The notes: generated by a model from the letters alone, not told the origin. 64,000 nt of DNA from an uncultured Clostridia bacterium (GCA_947627725.1 CANQXE010000003.1:89000-152999); one strand, 5' to 3'. Positions 52,047 to 60,740 are shown, numbered from the stretch's first letter. Translations and numbers: made by a program.

Positions 52047-52768
52047 TTATCAAGCTCCTTTTTAATATAATCGCAATACAGCTTTATAATGTCCATATCA
52101 GTCTTTTCATAAACCATTCGAGCGCCGACCGTGTCCTCAATTTCGTTAAAAACAGGCTTACCTTTGTGAAAAAGAAGGTCAATACCGATATAGTCACTGT
52201 CGATTAAACTTATAATTTTTTTAACGAGTGATATTTCATTGTCATTCATTTTATAAGGGAACGCATTCCCGCCCAAACAAAAATTAGAGCGAAAGTCGGT
52301 GTCGCTCTCGCGCAGTATGGAGGCGACAATTTCATTGCCGATAACCCATACTCTTAAATCTTTTCCTAAGGTATCGCACGGCATCTGGTAAACATAGTTT
52401 TTCTCAAAGGGTTCGGGCGTGGTAATCATTGTTACATTTTTACCGCCGTGACCGTCAAACGGCTTTTTTACCGCAGGCACGCCTGCATAATTTACAGGCA
52501 TAATAGGTATACCGTTTTTTTGCATAAATTCATAGCAAATCTGCTTATTATTAGCAAGTTTTGAAAGGCTCGACGGGTTAAAGACCCTGATTTTTTGTTT
52601 TTCAAAAAATGCCGCTATTTTATAGTCATTGGTTCTGTTAATGACAAAGTCGGCTTTGCCCCGAAAGCTCTCGTCTGCTAAAAAAATATCAAGACTTTCC
52701 ATGAATTTTTCAACGGCAAAGGAGTTTCTCTCTGCCTCTTTTTTGGTATAAATCAGTACGCCGCTCAT
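52043..52768 (-). CDS. RimK-like ATP-grasp ligase (second of a pair)
   Basis: A 241-residue ATP-grasp-fold protein. Seen: GVLIYTKKEAERNS at the N-terminus, the ATP-binding KKPFDGHGGKNVTMI, the metal-ligand region FNEIEDTVGARMVYE, and a DLRVWVIG stretch typical of RimK/LysX-type enzymes that form an amide bond between a carboxylate and an amino group. I start at ATG 52768, which overlaps the upstream gene's stop (ATGA). It is somewhat short for the family. Substrate unknown. Confidence 0.8.
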   Translation of the reverse strand: MSGVLIYTKKEAERNSFAVEKFMESLDIFLADESFRGKADFVINRTNDYKIAAFFEKQKIRVFNPSSLSKLANNKQICYEFMQKNGIPIMPVNYAGVPAVKKPFDGHGGKNVTMITTPEPFEKNYVYQMPCDTLGKDLRVWVIGNEIVASILRESDTDFRSNFCLGGNAFPYKMNDNEISLVKKIISLIDSDYIGIDLLFHKGKPVFNEIEDTVGARMVYEKTDMDIIKLYCDYIKKELDK

Positions 52769-53583
52769 TTGATGTTCTCCGTAATTTCCTTTAAAATCAA
52801 AGGCGCGATATCCATTTTCGTACTTTTCATTATATTTATAATGTGAGCGTTTGAATTTACCTCGCACACCATACCGTTTTCAAGAATATCAACCCCGCCG
52901 AAGGTCAGATCGAGCGTGTCGCAAGCCTTAATCGCTGTTTCAATTTCTTCCTTACTCGGTATATACGGCGTCATCTTTCCGCCGTTTGTTACATTTGAGC
53001 GAAAATCGTTTTTATTTTCTCTTTTAACCGCGGCAACACATTTCCCGCCGACAATTTCAAGACGCATATCTCTGCCGCCGCTTTCGCCGATATATTCTTG
53101 CAGAATAAACGGCTTTTCGGTAATACGATTTATAATTTCCTCAAAACTGCCGCAAAGATAAACCTGTTCGCCGAAAGAGCCGAAACACTCCTTAAAAACA
53201 AGCGGTAAACCGAGTATTTCAACAGCATTGGAAACAAATTCACTCATATCCGATTTAAAAAAGCATTTGGGCGCAATAAGCGTTCTTGGCTGAGGAACAA
53301 TGCCGTCAAGCGCAATAAAGGTTTTTGCTTTATCATCGCAAAGCTCGATTGCTTTTGATGAGTTGAAAACGGGAAAGCCCTTTTTTTCAAGCCTTTTTGC
53401 AAGGTTTGTGTCCTTGTCCCAGAACAGTATAAAATCAGCCGGTTCCTCTTTTACGGCAAGCTCAAGATTTGTTTTGATTATTAAATTAATATTCATTTTT
53501 TTTGCGGCGGATATAATATGCGAATGAAGCTCATCATATTTGCTGCCGTTTAAAAAGTGATTTACTGCTAAAATACCTGTCAT
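52765..53583 (-). CDS. RimK-like ATP-grasp ligase (first of a pair)
   Basis: A 272-residue protein of the RimK alpha-L-glutamate ligase/ATP-grasp group. Seen: FNSSKAIELCDDKAKTFIAL, PLVFKECFGSFGEQVYL (ATP lysine), ILQEYIGESGGRDMRLEIVG, and FGGVDILENGMVCEVNSNAH (the N-x-N metal site). The second ligase is encoded right after with a 4-bp overlap, and the two share the same fold but not the same length or all motifs. Tandem ATP-grasp pairs usually act in sequence or as a complex on one substrate. ATG 53583 follows GGAGATAAAGAA. Confidence 0.83.
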   Translation of the reverse strand: MTGILAVNHFLNGSKYDELHSHIISAAKKMNINLIIKTNLELAVKEEPADFILFWDKDTNLAKRLEKKGFPVFNSSKAIELCDDKAKTFIALDGIVPQPRTLIAPKCFFKSDMSEFVSNAVEILGLPLVFKECFGSFGEQVYLCGSFEEIINRITEKPFILQEYIGESGGRDMRLEIVGGKCVAAVKRENKNDFRSNVTNGGKMTPYIPSKEEIETAIKACDTLDLTFGGVDILENGMVCEVNSNAHIINIMKSTKMDIAPLILKEITENIK

Positions 53584-53690
53584 TTCTTTATCTCCGTAAA
53601 ATATATTGTATCATTGTGCCTTGCTTTTTTCAATGTAATAGTATAAAATATCAATGTTAATAATTATTAAAGTAGCAGGAGTGACAAAAT

Positions 53691-54866
53691 ATGACTGAAT
53701 ATAAACTTAAATACGGCTGCAATCCGAATCAAAATCCCGCAAGAATTCATATGGACGGCAGGGAACTGCCGTTTGAAATCATAAACGGAGCGGCAGGATA
53801 CATAAATCTTCTGGACGCCTTTAATTCATGGCAGCTTGTAAGAGAACTTAAGGAGGCAACGGGATTGCCGAGCGCCGCTTCATTCAAGCACGTTTCGCCT
53901 GCGGGCGCGGCAGTTGCAAAGCCGCTTGATGAGACTGAAAGAAAGGTATGTATGGTGCCTGAGGACTTAGAGCTTTCACCGATTGCACAGGCATATGTCC
54001 GTGCAAGGGGCTGTGACAGAGTTTCCTCATTCGGTGACTTTGCGGCTCTCAGCGACGAATGTGACACATCGGTTGCAAAATTCCTTGTAAAAGAGGTGAG
54101 TGACGGAATCATTGCGCCGTCATACACAGAAGAAGCGCTTGAAATCCTTAAGTCAAAAAGAAGGGGAAACTATCTGATTATTAAAATTGACCCGGGCTAT
54201 GAGCCTGAAAGTACAGAGACAAAGCAGGTTTTCGGCATCAAGTTTGAGCAGAAGAGAAACGATGCAAAAATGACAATGGAGCTCTTCAATGATATGCCGA
54301 CTAAGGTTAAGGATATCCCCGAAATCGCAAAGATTGACCTGCTTATTTCTTTGATTACTCTTAAATATACACAGTCAAATTCCGTCTGCTACGCTATGGG
54401 CGGACAGACAATCGGTGTCGGCGCGGGTCAGCAGAGCCGTATTCACTGCACACGCCTTGCGGGAAACAAGGCGGATAACCTCTGGCTTCGCCACAATGAA
54501 AAGGTAATCAATCTTCCGTTTATTGAGGGTATACGTAAATGCGATGCCGATAACGCAATTGACCTTTATATTTCAGATGAGTATGAGGATTTGCTTAGGG
54601 ACGGCGTATGGCAAAGATATTTTACACAGTGTCCCGCTCCGTTTACTAAGGAGGAGAAAAAAGCATGGCACGAAAAAATGACAAATGTTGCGCTCGGCTC
54701 TGACGCTTTCTTCCCGTTTGAGGATAATATTGAAAGAGCAGTCCGCTCAGGAGTTAAGTATATTGCGCAGCCGGGCGGCTCGGTACGGGACGGCGCGGTT
54801 ATCGAATGCTGTGACGGCTTCGGCGTTGCAATGGCAATGACAGGTATCAGATTATTCCACCATTAA
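53691..54866 (+). CDS. Stand-alone AICAR formyltransferase
   Basis: A 391-residue protein matching only the AICAR transformylase half of bifunctional PurH: KYGCNPNQNPARI, SAASFKHVSPAGAAVA (catalytic Lys-His), VGAGQQSRIHCTRLAG and AQPGGSVRDGAVI. There is no N-terminal IMP cyclohydrolase (MGS-like) domain. Such separate forms occur in some Clostridia and other anaerobes, which need another enzyme to close the ring. It converts AICAR to FAICAR in purine synthesis. ATG 53691 follows AGGAGTGACAAAAT. A terminator follows. Confidence 0.93.
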   Translation: MTEYKLKYGCNPNQNPARIHMDGRELPFEIINGAAGYINLLDAFNSWQLVRELKEATGLPSAASFKHVSPAGAAVAKPLDETERKVCMVPEDLELSPIAQAYVRARGCDRVSSFGDFAALSDECDTSVAKFLVKEVSDGIIAPSYTEEALEILKSKRRGNYLIIKIDPGYEPESTETKQVFGIKFEQKRNDAKMTMELFNDMPTKVKDIPEIAKIDLLISLITLKYTQSNSVCYAMGGQTIGVGAGQQSRIHCTRLAGNKADNLWLRHNEKVINLPFIEGIRKCDADNAIDLYISDEYEDLLRDGVWQRYFTQCPAPFTKEEKKAWHEKMTNVALGSDAFFPFEDNIERAVRSGVKYIAQPGGSVRDGAVIECCDGFGVAMAMTGIRLFHH

Positions 54867-54893
54867 TAGTTGCGTTTAAATAATAATTTTTGC

Positions 54894-54921
54894 GGCAGGA
54901 TATTATAATCCTGCCCTTTTT
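54894..54921 (+). terminator. Terminator after the AICAR formyltransferase gene
   Basis: GGCAGGAT pairs perfectly with ATCCTGCC around a 6-nt AT loop, followed by CTTTTTGG. It also shows that reading the next gene from 54890 is wrong. Confidence 0.88.
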
Positions 54922-54943
54922 GGCTGTAAAAGGAGCGGTAATC

Positions 54944-55474
54944 ATTTATAATATAATTATTCAGGCGATAGGATTCGTCGGTTTTCTGCTTGCGGTCCTC
55001 ACCTTTCAGTCGAACAGGCATAAGAATATTACGCTTTTAAAGTGTGCGAGTGACGCTGTATTTGTTGTGCAGTTTATATTGCTCGGCGCCTATACCGGTG
55101 CTATAATGAACGGTATAGGCTGCGTCAGAAATATTGCTTATGCAAGGCTGGTTGAAAGGAAAAAAGACGTAAAAAAAGCAGTAGTAATATTTTCTGTAAT
55201 AATAATTGCGATGGGTATTTTAACGTGGAACGGTCCTGTAAGTCTGCTTGCCATTGCGGGAAAGCTCCTTTCAACACTCTCATACGCCTTTAAAAATCCT
55301 AAAACGGTAAGACGGCTGACGGTTCCCGTTTGCGTTGTGTGGGCTGTTTATGATTTGATTTGCAGTTCTTATGCAGGTGTGCTGACGGAAATATTTACTT
55401 TAGGTTCGGTTGCCGTAGCATATTTCAGATTTGAATATAAAAAGGAAGATGTTGATCATGGACAGTCTTTGTGA
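54944..55474 (+). CDS. YgjV-family inner membrane protein with an apparent AUU start
   Basis: About 176 residues in six hydrophobic helices, matching the YgjV family (IIQAIGFVGFLLAVLTFQSNRHKNIT region; AIMNGIGCVRNIAYA; WNGPVSLLAIAGKLLSTLSYA; LICSSYAGVLTEIFTLGSV). Its role is unknown. No ATG, GTG or TTG stands at the right place. AAAAGGAG (54928-54935) is followed by ATC at 54941 or ATT at 54944, and the family-like sequence begins at once (YNIIIQAIGFVG). I chose ATT 54944, 8 nt after the ribosome binding site. TTG 54920 is in frame but lies in the terminator T-run without a ribosome binding site. It overlaps the next gene by 17 bp. Confidence 0.7.
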   Translation: MYNIIIQAIGFVGFLLAVLTFQSNRHKNITLLKCASDAVFVVQFILLGAYTGAIMNGIGCVRNIAYARLVERKKDVKKAVVIFSVIIIAMGILTWNGPVSLLAIAGKLLSTLSYAFKNPKTVRRLTVPVCVVWAVYDLICSSYAGVLTEIFTLGSVAVAYFRFEYKKEDVDHGQSL

Positions 55475-55637
55475 TAAATGCTGGTATAATGAATATGATG
55501 AGGAAACTGACGAAAGCTTTTGCTCGCTTGTGCTTGATGAGGATGAGTATGTAAGGCTTATGCAGGATAAGGATAAGACCTGCAGATATTTCCGCCCTGA
55601 CGGCAGCGAATACGATATTGTCAGAAAACAGAACTGA
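55458..55637 (+). CDS. Small Cys-rich acidic protein (DUF6472-like)
   Basis: A 59-residue protein with CDKCWYNEYDEETDES, then FCSLVLDEDEYVRLM and CRYFRPDG, so four Cys in a zinc-ribbon-like pattern. It matches the small DUF6472-type family that is widespread in Clostridia, function unknown. ATG 55458 is 9 nt after AAGGAAG, inside the end of the ygjV gene. A perfect terminator follows at 55643. Confidence 0.78.
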   Translation: MDSLCDKCWYNEYDEETDESFCSLVLDEDEYVRLMQDKDKTCRYFRPDGSEYDIVRKQN

Positions 55638-55642
55638 AATCA

Positions 55643-55680
55643 AAAAAGCACAAAGCAAATTGTTGCTTTGTGCCGATTTT
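55643..55680. terminator. Bidirectional terminator between the Cys-rich gene and pyrG
   Basis: GCACAAAGCAA pairs with TTGCTTTGTGC around ATTG. An A-run precedes and T's follow. It overlaps the pyrG stop on the minus strand. Confidence 0.85.
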
Positions 55681-57292
55681 ATTTTTGGTTATGCCTTTGT
55701 GCCGCTGCCGTTACAAAGCCCCTGAAAAGAGGGTGCGGTCTGTTTGGTCTTGATTTGAACTCAGGGTGAAACTGCCCTGCCACAAACCACGGGTGGCTCG
55801 GAATTTCCACCATTTCGACAATATGATTGTCGGGTGATGTGCCGGCAAAAATCATACCGCCGTTTAATAAATCCGTGCGGTAATCGTTATTCACCTCATA
55901 CCTGTGCCTGTGGCGTTCATAAATCATTGACGCGCCGTAAAGCTCATATGCCTTTGAGTCGGGATTGAGCGTGCATGGGTACTGACCGAGGCGCATTGTG
56001 CCTCCCATATCGGTAACGTCCTTTTGTTCAGGCAAAATGTCAATTACGGGATACGGCGTTTCAGGATTAATTTCCGCCGAATTCGCGTCCCTGAATTTAA
56101 GCACATTTCGCGCAAATTCAATAATCGCAATCTGCATACCAAGGCATATGCCAAGATACGGAATATTATTTGTTCTCGCATATTCACAGGCTTTTATTTT
56201 GCCCTCAATACCGCGTGAGCCAAATCCCCCCGGTACAAGAATACCGTCCATATCGCCGAGAATTTCGTCAAGATTTATATTATCATCCTCAAGACTTTCG
56301 GAGTCAATCCACTGAATATCAACAGCGCTTTTTGTAGCAATTCCGCCATGCTTAAGCGCCTCGTTTACCGATATGTATGAATCGTGAAGCTCAACATATT
56401 TTCCGACCATACCGATTTTGACGGTCTGAACAGGATTTCTTAGTGCGTCAAGCATTGCGGTCCAGTCAGTAAGGTCGGGCAGGGGACAGTCAAGACCAAG
56501 CTTTTTAACAACAACATCATCCATTTTTTGTTCGTGGAGCATTATCGGCACGGCATAAAGGATATCGCAGTTATTGTTTTCAATAACACATTCCTTTTCC
56601 ACATTGCAGAAAAGCGCAACCTTGTTCTTTATATCATCGGTAAGAGGATGCTCTGTACGGCAGACGATTATATCGGGGTGAATACCGATTGAAAGCATTT
56701 CCTTAACCGAGTGCTGGGTAGGCTTAGATTTTAGTTCGTCGGAAGCGGCAAGATAGGGAACAAGCGTAACGTGAATAAAAAGGCAGTTTTCTCTGCCGAC
56801 ATCAACGGAAAACTGGCGAATTGCCTCAAGAAACGGCTGTGACTCAATATCTCCGACAGTGCCGCCGATTTCAACAAGACAGACGTCAGCGCCCGTGTCT
56901 GCGTTTTTTGATATAGAACGCTTAATCTCATTAGTTACGTGGGGGATAATCTGAATTGTCTGACCGCCGTAAACCCCCTTGCGCTCGTCGGTAATAACCT
57001 TCCAGTATACTCTTCCGCTTGTCAGGTTTGAATTTTGCGAAAGGCTCTCGTCAATAAATCTTTCATAGTGTCCGAGGTCGAGGTCTGTTTCGGCTCCGTC
57101 GTCGGTAACGAATACTTCGCCGTGCTGAACAGGGTTCATTGTTCCGGGGTCAACATTAAGATACGGGTCGAGCTTTTGGGCGGTAACCTTAAGACCGCGC
57201 GCCTTTAAGAGCCTGCCGAGCGATGCCGCGGTAATTCCCTTGCCGAGACCGGATACAACTCCTCCTGTAATAAAAATGTATTTTGTGTTCAT
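55679..57292 (-). CDS. pyrG: CTP synthase
   Basis: A 537-residue enzyme making CTP from UTP, glutamine and ATP. The synthetase domain has [20 protein letters not shown] and [21 protein letters not shown]. The C-terminal glutaminase domain has [19 protein letters not shown] (nucleophile Cys) and [11 protein letters not shown]. Length and motifs are normal. ATG 57292 follows AAGGAGGACTGAATA. Confidence 0.98.
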   Translation of the reverse strand: MNTKYIFITGGVVSGLGKGITAASLGRLLKARGLKVTAQKLDPYLNVDPGTMNPVQHGEVFVTDDGAETDLDLGHYERFIDESLSQNSNLTSGRVYWKVITDERKGVYGGQTIQIIPHVTNEIKRSISKNADTGADVCLVEIGGTVGDIESQPFLEAIRQFSVDVGRENCLFIHVTLVPYLAASDELKSKPTQHSVKEMLSIGIHPDIIVCRTEHPLTDDIKNKVALFCNVEKECVIENNNCDILYAVPIMLHEQKMDDVVVKKLGLDCPLPDLTDWTAMLDALRNPVQTVKIGMVGKYVELHDSYISVNEALKHGGIATKSAVDIQWIDSESLEDDNINLDEILGDMDGILVPGGFGSRGIEGKIKACEYARTNNIPYLGICLGMQIAIIEFARNVLKFRDANSAEINPETPYPVIDILPEQKDVTDMGGTMRLGQYPCTLNPDSKAYELYGASMIYERHRHRYEVNNDYRTDLLNGGMIFAGTSPDNHIVEMVEIPSHPWFVAGQFHPEFKSRPNRPHPLFRGFVTAAAQRHNQK

Positions 57293-57332
57293 TATTCAGT
57301 CCTCCTTACCTCTTAAATAAAATAGGTATGTA

Positions 57333-58811
57333 TTAATAAATTTTCTTTTTGCTTGATACTGCCGAGCAGGTGAGATGAATACCGAGCTTTTTAAGAACGT
57401 TTTCGTCAACCTGGGAAAGCAGGACTGACGAGTGCATTTCACAGTTTTTCAGCTTTGAAAGCTGGTCAAGCGCCTTTTTTGCGTTGTTGTCCGTAACTGC
57501 CGAAACGGAAAGAGCAAGCAAAATTTCATCTGTGTGCAGTCTTGGATTTATGTTACCGAGATGATTGACCTTAAGCTCCTGAATAGGCTTGATAACCTCG
57601 GGAACAATCAGCAAAATTTCATCGTCAATATTTCCGAGAGCTTTAAGTGCGTTAAGCAGCATAGCAGACGCGCAGCCGAGAAGCGCCGACGTCTTTCCTG
57701 TAATGATTTTACCGTCCGGAAGTTCAATCGCGGCGGCAGGCGCGCCTGTTTTCTCGGCTAATTTTTCAGCCGCAACGGCACACGCTCTGTCGTCAAGTGA
57801 AAGCTCTGCATTGTTCATTAAAAGCTCCAGCTTATAGATTTCATCCTTTTTGCCGCCCGTTCTGAGATTTTCACAGCAGGCTGTGTAATATCTCCTGATT
57901 ATCTCCTGCTTTGACGCAGCCCTGACTGCCTCGTCATCAAAAATACAGTTGCCCGCCATATTAACTCCCATATCAGTCGGAGAATTATATGGGCATTTAC
58001 CGTAAATTTTGTCAAAGGTTGCTTTGAGAACAGGGAAAATTTCAACATCTCTGTTGTAGTTGACAGTAGTTTTCCCGTAAGCCTCAAGGTGCCACGGGTC
58101 AATCATATTAACGTCGTTAAGGTCGGCGGTTGCCGCCTCATAAGCGATATTGACAGGGTGGTTTAGCGGAATATTCCAGATAGGGAAGGTTTCAAACTTT
58201 GCGTAGCCTGCCTTGATACCGCGCTTATTTTCGTGGTAAAGCTGTGAAAGGCAGGTTGCCATTTTACCGCTGCCGGGACCCGGAGCGGTAATTATAACAA
58301 GCTCACGTGTGGTTTCAATATAATCGTTTTTACCGTAGCCATCGTCGCTTACAATCTGTGTGATATTTGCGGGATATCCGTCAATAACATAATGATGATA
58401 GAACGGTATACCTGTATTTTTAAGCTTCTGTTCAAAGGCATTTACCTTTGGTGTTGATACATATTTTGTAAGGACCACACTGCCCACCATCAGTCCTCTG
58501 CTTTTAAATGCGTCAATAAGTCTGAATACGTCAGTATCATATGTAATTCCGAGGTCGCCGCGCATCTTGTTTTTTTCAATATCCTCCGCGTTTATAACAA
58601 CAACAATTTCCGCCTGTTCCTTAAGCTGAAGCAGCATTTGCAGCTTGCTGTCAGGCTGAAAGCCCGGCAGTACGCGTGATGCGTGGTAATCGTCAAACAG
58701 CTTTCCGCCAAACTCAAGATAGAGCTTTCCGCCAAACTCATTAATCCTTTCTTTAATTCTGCTTGACTGCATCTTAAGATATTTGTCATTATCAAAGCCT
58801 GTTTTAAACAT
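57333..58811 (-). CDS. DUF1846 family protein
   Basis: A 492-residue protein of the DUF1846 family (no known activity; conserved in Firmicutes). Seen: TGFDNDKYLKMQSSRIKERI at the N-terminus, APGPGSGKMATCLSQLYHE (a glycine-rich P-loop-like motif) and IWNIPLNHPVNIAYEAATAD. The start at ATG 58811 follows GGAGAGGGAAAT; longer in-frame readings to 58913 cover the leader structure. It has a structured leader upstream and a near-consensus promoter. Function unknown. Confidence 0.88.
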   Translation of the reverse strand: MFKTGFDNDKYLKMQSSRIKERINEFGGKLYLEFGGKLFDDYHASRVLPGFQPDSKLQMLLQLKEQAEIVVVINAEDIEKNKMRGDLGITYDTDVFRLIDAFKSRGLMVGSVVLTKYVSTPKVNAFEQKLKNTGIPFYHHYVIDGYPANITQIVSDDGYGKNDYIETTRELVIITAPGPGSGKMATCLSQLYHENKRGIKAGYAKFETFPIWNIPLNHPVNIAYEAATADLNDVNMIDPWHLEAYGKTTVNYNRDVEIFPVLKATFDKIYGKCPYNSPTDMGVNMAGNCIFDDEAVRAASKQEIIRRYYTACCENLRTGGKKDEIYKLELLMNNAELSLDDRACAVAAEKLAEKTGAPAAAIELPDGKIITGKTSALLGCASAMLLNALKALGNIDDEILLIVPEVIKPIQELKVNHLGNINPRLHTDEILLALSVSAVTDNNAKKALDQLSKLKNCEMHSSVLLSQVDENVLKKLGIHLTCSAVSSKKKIY

Positions 58812-58827
58812 ATTTCCCTCTCCTGCG

Positions 58828-58919
58828 GGCGCAGAAAGGGACACTAAAACAGTCCTCGTTGACTGCGCCAAAAACCTCTTAAAAAAATATAAAACGGTTG
58901 CACCTATGTACAACCGTTT
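58828..58919 (-). promoter_or_regulatory. Structured leader of the DUF1846 gene
   Basis: Two hairpins fill the leader. The 5' one (58892-58919) pairs AAACGGTTG with CAACCGTTT and on the minus strand is followed by TATATTTTTTT, so it looks like a terminator at the very start of the transcript. The second (58828-58869) nests GGCGCAG/CTGCGCC outside and GGAC/GTCC inside, just before the ribosome binding site at about 58816. This suggests attenuation or translational control; no riboswitch class was recognised. Confidence 0.5.
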
Positions 58920-58929
58920 GTACTTACAT

Positions 58930-58958
58930 ATTATACAGTAAAATATCCGTTAAATCAA
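58930..58958 (-). promoter_or_regulatory. Promoter of the DUF1846 gene
   Basis: On the minus strand TTGATT (58958-58953), 17 bp, TATAAT (58935-58930) with an extended -10 TG. The transcript would begin near 58923, just before the 5' hairpin. Confidence 0.7.
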
Positions 58959-59012
58959 TAGGCTGTGGAAATTTTTATAATTGTAATTTAAAATATATAA
59001 TCCAAACCCCGT

Positions 59013-59456
59013 CTATTCGCCTTTTAATGTTTCAAGAACTTTATAAAGAAGGCGGTAAAGCTGTAACGCGTCATTTGAATCCAAGCTTACACAATTGTAA
59101 ATTTTTTGCGGAACGGATACCGCTTTTTCTTTTAATGCCTCACCGTCCTGAGTGATTTCCACAAGTAAAACCCTCTCATCCTCAGAAGAACGGTAACGGC
59201 GAACATATCCTTTTGCTTCAAGGCTTTTTAAGACAGGCGTAAGCGTTCCCGAGTCCAGAAACAGCTTTTTGCCAAGCTCCTTGACGTTAATCTTTTTTTC
59301 CTCCCAGAAGACCATCATTGTGATGTACTGTGTATAGGTAAGATCAAGCTCCTCCAAATAAGGTCTGTATTTTTTTATAATTTCTCTTGAACAGGCGTAG
59401 AGCGGAAAGCAAAGCTGATTTTCCAGTTTTAAGCCGTCATATTCGGAATTGCTCAT
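59013..59456 (-). CDS. OhrR-type MarR-family peroxide-sensing repressor
   Basis: A 147-residue winged-helix regulator. Cys16 in KLENQLCFPLYACSRE sits where the peroxide-reactive Cys of OhrR lies (C15 in B. subtilis); a second Cys22 is close. The HTH is in INVKELGKKLFLDSGTLTPVLKSLE (split by LGKK), and the wing in YRSSEDERVLLVEIT. It is the last gene of the gpx operon, so it would control its own expression. A near-palindrome (ATAAAATTATTTTAT) lies just upstream in the gap after the flavodoxin gene. Confident family; inducer inferred. Confidence 0.92.
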   Translation of the reverse strand: MSNSEYDGLKLENQLCFPLYACSREIIKKYRPYLEELDLTYTQYITMMVFWEEKKINVKELGKKLFLDSGTLTPVLKSLEAKGYVRRYRSSEDERVLLVEITQDGEALKEKAVSVPQKIYNCVSLDSNDALQLYRLLYKVLETLKGE

Positions 59457-59518
59457 AGTTATTCTCCTCGTAAAATAAATAATAAAATTATTTTATCACA
59501 AGCACTTTTAATATTCAA

Positions 59519-59947
59519 TTATTTTGAGCTTACCGATTGCTCTTTGCATATCTTTTTTGCGAAATCCGCCGCGTTTTTTAAATCCTTGCTGTCTGGATGA
59601 TTTTTATGCATAACGCCAAAGGAGCCGCGACAGTGAAATTCTTTGTCCGCCATTTTAATTCCGTTGCTTTCAGCCAGCTTTGAAACCTGCTTGTAGGTAG
59701 AGGAAAGTACAGCCGCTGTGCTGAAATTGACAATGCATCCGATTGACTGTGCGTTGTCATTTAAAAACGCCTTAACAGCGCCGTCCACGCCGGCTGCGTA
59801 AACCGAGCTGCCTAAAAACAAAATATCGGCTTTTTCGTTAAGAGGAACAGATACATCCTCAGCTTTAACTCCGACAGCGCCTGCTATGGCGTCAGCGAGT
59901 TTTTTGGTGTTGCCTGACCTTGTAAAATATCGTACCGCAATATTCAT
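59519..59947 (-). CDS. Flavodoxin-like protein
   Basis: A 142-residue flavodoxin fold. The FMN phosphate loop is VRYFTRSGNTKKLA, followed by DILFLGSSVYAAGV and NFSTAAVLSSTYK. It is a likely electron carrier or an NAD(P)H-linked reductase for the peroxidase operon. ATG 59947 follows AAAGGAGGTTGATTAT. No Cys-rich motif is seen. It lies between the TSCPD gene and the OhrR-like gene. Confidence 0.85.
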   Translation of the reverse strand: MNIAVRYFTRSGNTKKLADAIAGAVGVKAEDVSVPLNEKADILFLGSSVYAAGVDGAVKAFLNDNAQSIGCIVNFSTAAVLSSTYKQVSKLAESNGIKMADKEFHCRGSFGVMHKNHPDSKDLKNAADFAKKICKEQSVSSK

Positions 59948-59964
59948 ATAATCAACCTCCTTTT

Positions 59965-60225
59965 CTATGCCGCGTTAATGGTATCGTAGGCTTCTCTTAC
60001 CGCCTTTGCAAGCTGATCGGCGCAGGAGGTGGGGCGGCGACCGCAGGTGTTTCCCGCGAGCTTTTCCTCTATCTCCTGAACAGTGCATCCCTCAAGCAGC
60101 TTTGCGATTGCTTTCAGATTTCCGTTGCAGCCGCCGATAAACTGAATGTTTGTAATAACATTTCCCTCAATATGAAATCTGATTTCCGTAGCGCATACAG
60201 AGGATGTTTTGTAAGTGTAATCCAT
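59965..60225 (-). CDS. TSCPD-domain small protein
   Basis: An 86-residue protein, TYKTSSVCATEIRFHIEGNVI, split at FHIEG, then FIGGCNGNLKAIAKLLEG and NTCGRRPTSCADQLA. It matches the TIGR03905/TSCPD family, whose relatives are the C-terminal domain of adenosylcobalamin-dependent ribonucleotide reductases. Four Cys (11, 33, 47, 61 or 68) could bind a metal. The role is unknown. It starts immediately after the gpx stop, so translation is coupled. Confidence 0.85.
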   Translation of the reverse strand: MDYTYKTSSVCATEIRFHIEGNVITNIQFIGGCNGNLKAIAKLLEGCTVQEIEEKLAGNTCGRRPTSCADQLAKAVREAYDTINAA

Positions 60226-60699
60226 TTATAACAACTCCTTAATTTTAGCTTCAATTTTTTCCGGTGTTACGGATGAACCGTAACGCTCAACAACATTTCC
60301 GTTCCTGTCAATAAGAAATTTTGTGAAGTTCCACTTGATTCTGCCTCCAAACGCTCCGCCCTTCTGTGCTTTCAGATAAGTATAAAGAGGCTCCTCGTGT
60401 GAACCGTTTACTTTAATTTTGGCAAATTGACGAAATGTGACACCGTATCGGGACTGACAAAAATCAACGATTTCGTCCTCGGTACCGGGTGCCTGATTTG
60501 CAAACTGGTTACACGGAAAATCAAGAATTTCAAAGCCCTTATCCTGATATTTCTCGTATAAATCCTGAAGCCCGTCATACTGCGGTGTAAAGCCGCAGCC
60601 AGTGGCTGTGTTGACAATGAGCAGAACCTTACCCTTGTACTCGGATAATTCAACGTCTGCTCCCGTTGCGTCTTTTACCTTGTAATCGTAAATGCTCAT
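60226..60699 (-). CDS. Cysteine-type glutathione/thioredoxin peroxidase
   Basis: A 157-residue GPx-family enzyme that reduces H2O2 and organic hydroperoxides. The peroxidatic Cys35 is in NTATGCGFTPQY (Cys, not Sec), Gln65 of the catalytic tetrad in FPCNQF, and Trp123-Asn124 in KWNFTKF. Cys81 in DFCQSRYG is in the place of the resolving Cys of thioredoxin-dependent GPx enzymes, so thioredoxin is the likely electron donor. ATG 60699 follows CGGAGGTATATTT. First gene of the operon. Confidence 0.95.
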   Translation of the reverse strand: MSIYDYKVKDATGADVELSEYKGKVLLIVNTATGCGFTPQYDGLQDLYEKYQDKGFEILDFPCNQFANQAPGTEDEIVDFCQSRYGVTFRQFAKIKVNGSHEEPLYTYLKAQKGGAFGGRIKWNFTKFLIDRNGNVVERYGSSVTPEKIEAKIKELL

Positions 60700-60740
60700 A
60701 AATATACCTCCGATAAATAATTGATATAAATTTAATTGAG

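Noticed and set aside
54890..54943. YgjV-like protein starting at TTG 54890
   Set aside because: The sequence forms the terminator of the previous gene and has no ribosome binding site.
60226..60699. Selenocysteine version of glutathione peroxidase
   Set aside because: The peroxidatic position is an ordinary TGC Cys codon; no in-frame TGA occurs.
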